From positions 372,001 through 436,000 of the forward strand of contig NZ_SWCO01000005.1 in NCBI RefSeq assembly GCF_005117025.1: 64,000 bases of DNA. The letters run 5' to 3'. Shown piece after piece: positions 61,709 to 64,000 of the stretch; positions within the stretch are counted from its first letter, which is position 1; each line of letters begins with the position of its first letter. The notes below the pieces were generated by a model. That model saw nothing but the letters and a program-made list of their open reading frames with translations. It searched no databases and was not told the DNA's origin. The position numbers and the translations under genes are program-made. Source of the DNA: Alteromonas portus (GTDB lineage Bacteria > Pseudomonadota > Gammaproteobacteria > Enterobacterales > Alteromonadaceae).

Positions 61709-64000
61709 TGAATATCTCGCAGTTTTTCATTAGCCGCCCCATTTTCGCGGGCGTGCTTTCATTACTCATTTTTATAGGTGGTGCTATTGCTGTTTGGCAA
61801 CTGCCTATTACCGAATATCCAGAAGTGGTACCGCCTACTGTAATGGTAACTGCAAATTACCCAGGCGCAAACCCTGAAGTCATCGCCGAAACAGTTGCAA
61901 CGCCGCTAGAACAAGAAATTAACGGTGTTGAAAACATGCTGTATATGTCATCACAGGCAACCAGTGATGGCCGTATGACGCTAACAATCACGTTTGCCAT
62001 TGGTACCGACCCAGATGAAGCCACAACACTGGTACAGAACCGTGTTAATCGCGCTACACCCCGTTTGCCTCAGGAAGTGCAGCGTTTAGGCGTGGTAACT
62101 GAAAAATCATCACCAGACTTAACTATGGTGGTGCATTTAACATCGCCTGATAATCGTTATGACATGCTGTATCTTTCAAACTATGCTGATCAGTTTGTGA
62201 AGGATGAACTGGCCCGTATTAATGGGGTAGGGCAAGTACGTTTGTTCGGTGCCGGTGAGTTCAGTATGCGAGTGTGGTTAGACCCTAACAAGCTTGCTGC
62301 GCTTCAATTAAACCCTGGCGATGTGGCAGCAGCTATTGCCGATCAAAACCAGCAAGCTGCGGCAGGTAGCTTAGGTGCACAGCCTACGGGTACCAGCGAA
62401 TTCCAATTATTGATTAACGTGCGCGGCCGTTTAAAAGATGAAGCCGAATTTGAAAATATTATTGTTAAGTCGGGGGAGAATGGTGAAATAACCCGTCTTA
62501 AAGATGTTGCTCGTGTTGAGCTTGGGGCGAATAATTATGCCTTAAGATCGCTGCTAAATAATAACCCAGCTGCGGCAATTCCAATATTCCAAGCGCCAGG
62601 CTCAAACGCCATACAAATATCAGACGATGTGCGTTCGCGCATGGCAGAGCTATCTAAGGTGTTTCCCGACGGCTTAGAGTACGACATTGTTTACGACCCT
62701 ACTGTGTTTGTAAGAGGCTCGATTGAAGCCGTAGTAAACACGCTTTTAGAAGCGGTATTACTTGTTGTTCTTGTAGTTGTACTGTTTCTTCAAACTTGGC
62801 GAGCATCCATTATCCCATTAGTAGCGGTTCCTATTTCACTGGTAGGTACATTCGCCTTTATGCAGTTAATGGGCTTTTCTCTTAATGCGCTGTCTTTATT
62901 TGGCTTAGTGTTAGCTATTGGTATCGTTGTAGACGATGCCATCGTTGTAGTGGAAAACGTAGAGCGAAATATTGCCGAGGGTAAATCGCCATTTGACGCT
63001 ACTGTTCAGGCAATGAAAGAAGTGACTGGGCCGATTATTGCTACCACGCTGGTTTTGGCTGCCGTATTTATTCCAACTGCTTTCATGAGCGGCTTAACGG
63101 GGCAATTCTATAAACAGTTCGCACTTACTATCACTATTTCAACGGTAATATCTGCAATTAACTCGTTAACACTGAGCCCTGCTTTATCTGCTCTGCTTTT
63201 GAAGCCTCACGGTAAAGCAAACGATTGGCTTACGCGCGGTATGGATAAAGTATTCGGTCGCTTTGTTTTTGCGCCTTTCAACCGTGTTTTTGAGCGCGGG
63301 TCAAAGCAGTACACGGGCGCAGTAGGCGGGTTAATTCGTAAAAGCGGCATTGTACTTGTGTTATATGCAGGCCTTATTGCGCTCACTTATAACCAGTTTG
63401 CCACTACACCTACGGGCTATGTTCCAGGTCAAGATAAGCAATATTTGGTGGCTTTCGCGCAACTTCCTAATGCAGCGAGCTTAGACAGAACGGAAGAAGT
63501 AGTTCGAGAAATGTCTCGCATTGCGATGGAACACCCAGGCGTGTCAGATGCCGTAGCGTTTCCTGGCTTAAATATTAACGGTTTTACTAATAGTCCAAGT
63601 TCTGGAATTTTATTTACGCCGCTTAAGCCTTTTAGTGAAAGACAGTCACCAGAGTTATCTGCAGGCGCCATTGCTGCAAAACTCAATCAGCAGTTTGGTT
63701 CGATTAAAGGGGCCTATGTCGCTATTTTCCCGCCGCCTCCGGTGATGGGACTAGGCACTATAGGCGGCTTCCGTTTACAGGTTGAAGACAGAGGGAACTT
63801 AGGCTTTGAAGAACTTGAGCGTGTAACCCAAGAAGTGATTGGTAAAGCATGGGCCCACCCTGCGCTAACAGGTTCATTCACAAGCTTCACTGTAGCCGTG
63901 CCACAACTTGATGTAGACGTAAATCGTGAAAAAGCAGTGAGCCAAGGGGTAAACATCGATACCTTGTTTACCACGATGCAAGCTTACTTAGGTTCGCTTT
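61708..64000 (+). CDS. RND efflux pump, MexF-like, cut by window end
   Basis: The first 764 residues of an inner-membrane proton/drug antiporter of the HAE1 RND family. ATG overlaps the stop of the adaptor gene (TAATG). It opens MNISQFFISRPIFAGVLSLL, with the first periplasmic PLEQEINGVENMLYMSS and the proton-relay aspartates D407/D408 in GIVVDDAIVVVEN on helix 4. The segment VTEKSSPDLTMVVHLTSPD and LLNNNPAAAIPIFQ agree with MexF-type pumps. The rest, including the last helices, lies outside the window, so presence of an outer membrane channel gene downstream cannot be judged. Confidence 0.95.
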   Translation, partial: MNISQFFISRPIFAGVLSLLIFIGGAIAVWQLPITEYPEVVPPTVMVTANYPGANPEVIAETVATPLEQEINGVENMLYMSSQATSDGRMTLTITFAIGTDPDEATTLVQNRVNRATPRLPQEVQRLGVVTEKSSPDLTMVVHLTSPDNRYDMLYLSNYADQFVKDELARINGVGQVRLFGAGEFSMRVWLDPNKLAALQLNPGDVAAAIADQNQQAAAGSLGAQPTGTSEFQLLINVRGRLKDEAEFENIIVKSGENGEITRLKDVARVELGANNYALRSLLNNNPAAAIPIFQAPGSNAIQISDDVRSRMAELSKVFPDGLEYDIVYDPTVFVRGSIEAVVNTLLEAVLLVVLVVVLFLQTWRASIIPLVAVPISLVGTFAFMQLMGFSLNALSLFGLVLAIGIVVDDAIVVVENVERNIAEGKSPFDATVQAMKEVTGPIIATTLVLAAVFIPTAFMSGLTGQFYKQFALTITISTVISAINSLTLSPALSALLLKPHGKANDWLTRGMDKVFGRFVFAPFNRVFERGSKQYTGAVGGLIRKSGIVLVLYAGLIALTYNQFATTPTGYVPGQDKQYLVAFAQLPNAASLDRTEEVVREMSRIAMEHPGVSDAVAFPGLNINGFTNSPSSGILFTPLKPFSERQSPELSAGAIAAKLNQQFGSIKGAYVAIFPPPPVMGLGTIGGFRLQVEDRGNLGFEELERVTQEVIGKAWAHPALTGSFTSFTVAVPQLDVDVNREKAVSQGVNIDTLFTTMQAYLGSL

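Overview
The window reads as about 64 kb of chromosome from a marine gammaproteobacterium of the Alteromonadales, most probably Alteromonas. This rests on gene order and protein character only; no database search was possible. Almost all of it is protein coding, no rRNA or tRNA gene was seen, and no insertion sequence, integrase, CRISPR array or prophage gene was found. The first and last genes are cut by the window ends.

Layout. (1) 1-4137: the tail of a CusA/CzcA-type metal efflux pump, a secreted M19 dipeptidase, a SapC-family protein and a small beta-barrel outer membrane protein. (2) 4508-21981: a complete division and cell wall (dcw) cluster in the canonical order mraZ-rsmH-ftsL-ftsI-murE-murF-mraY-murD-ftsW-murG-murC-ddl-ftsQ-ftsA-ftsZ, with start/stop overlaps at many junctions, a consensus-like promoter and MraZ operator repeats. 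(3) 22128-27494: lpxC behind a perfect consensus sigma70 promoter, an M23 peptidase in the place occupied by secM in E. coli, secA and mutT. (4) 27819-39604: an eleven-gene chemosensory operon: a soluble receptor with two signalling hairpins, a triple CheW, CheB, a HEAT-repeat protein, CheR, CheY, CheA, an 84-residue protein, a ParA ATPase, a second CheY and a short membrane receptor. It is bounded by terminators. (5) 39836-42548: aspartoacylase, an Old Yellow Enzyme oxidoreductase and a divergent MerR regulator with a textbook 19-bp-spacer promoter. (6) 42624-50988: yacG-zapD-coaE-pilD-pilC-pilA-nadC, a retropepsin-like protease, then ampD-ampE. (7) 51234-58626: pdhR with an operator, aceE, aceF (three lipoyl domains) and lpdA. 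(8) 58699-64000: a small orphan protein, a LysR regulator and a divergent MexEF-like RND efflux pair.

How it fits together. Regions 2, 3, 6 and 7 follow the same ancestral order known from E. coli (mraZ...ftsZ-lpxC-secA-mutT-yacG-zapD-coaE-pilin genes-nadC-ampD-ampE-pdhR-aceEF-lpd). Against that background two differences stand out. A block of about 15 kb (regions 4 and 5) sits between mutT and yacG, and the pilus extension ATPase pilB is missing from between pilA and pilC.

The most interesting system is the chemosensory operon. Its double-hairpin receptor resembles the DosM receptor described for the cytoplasmic (F9-class) arrays of Vibrio cholerae cluster I, and the ParA suggests active positioning of such an array, as PpfA does for cytoplasmic clusters in Rhodobacter sphaeroides. 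The basic N-terminus of the receptor is a candidate ParA-activating peptide. The HEAT protein and the 84-residue protein have no assigned role.
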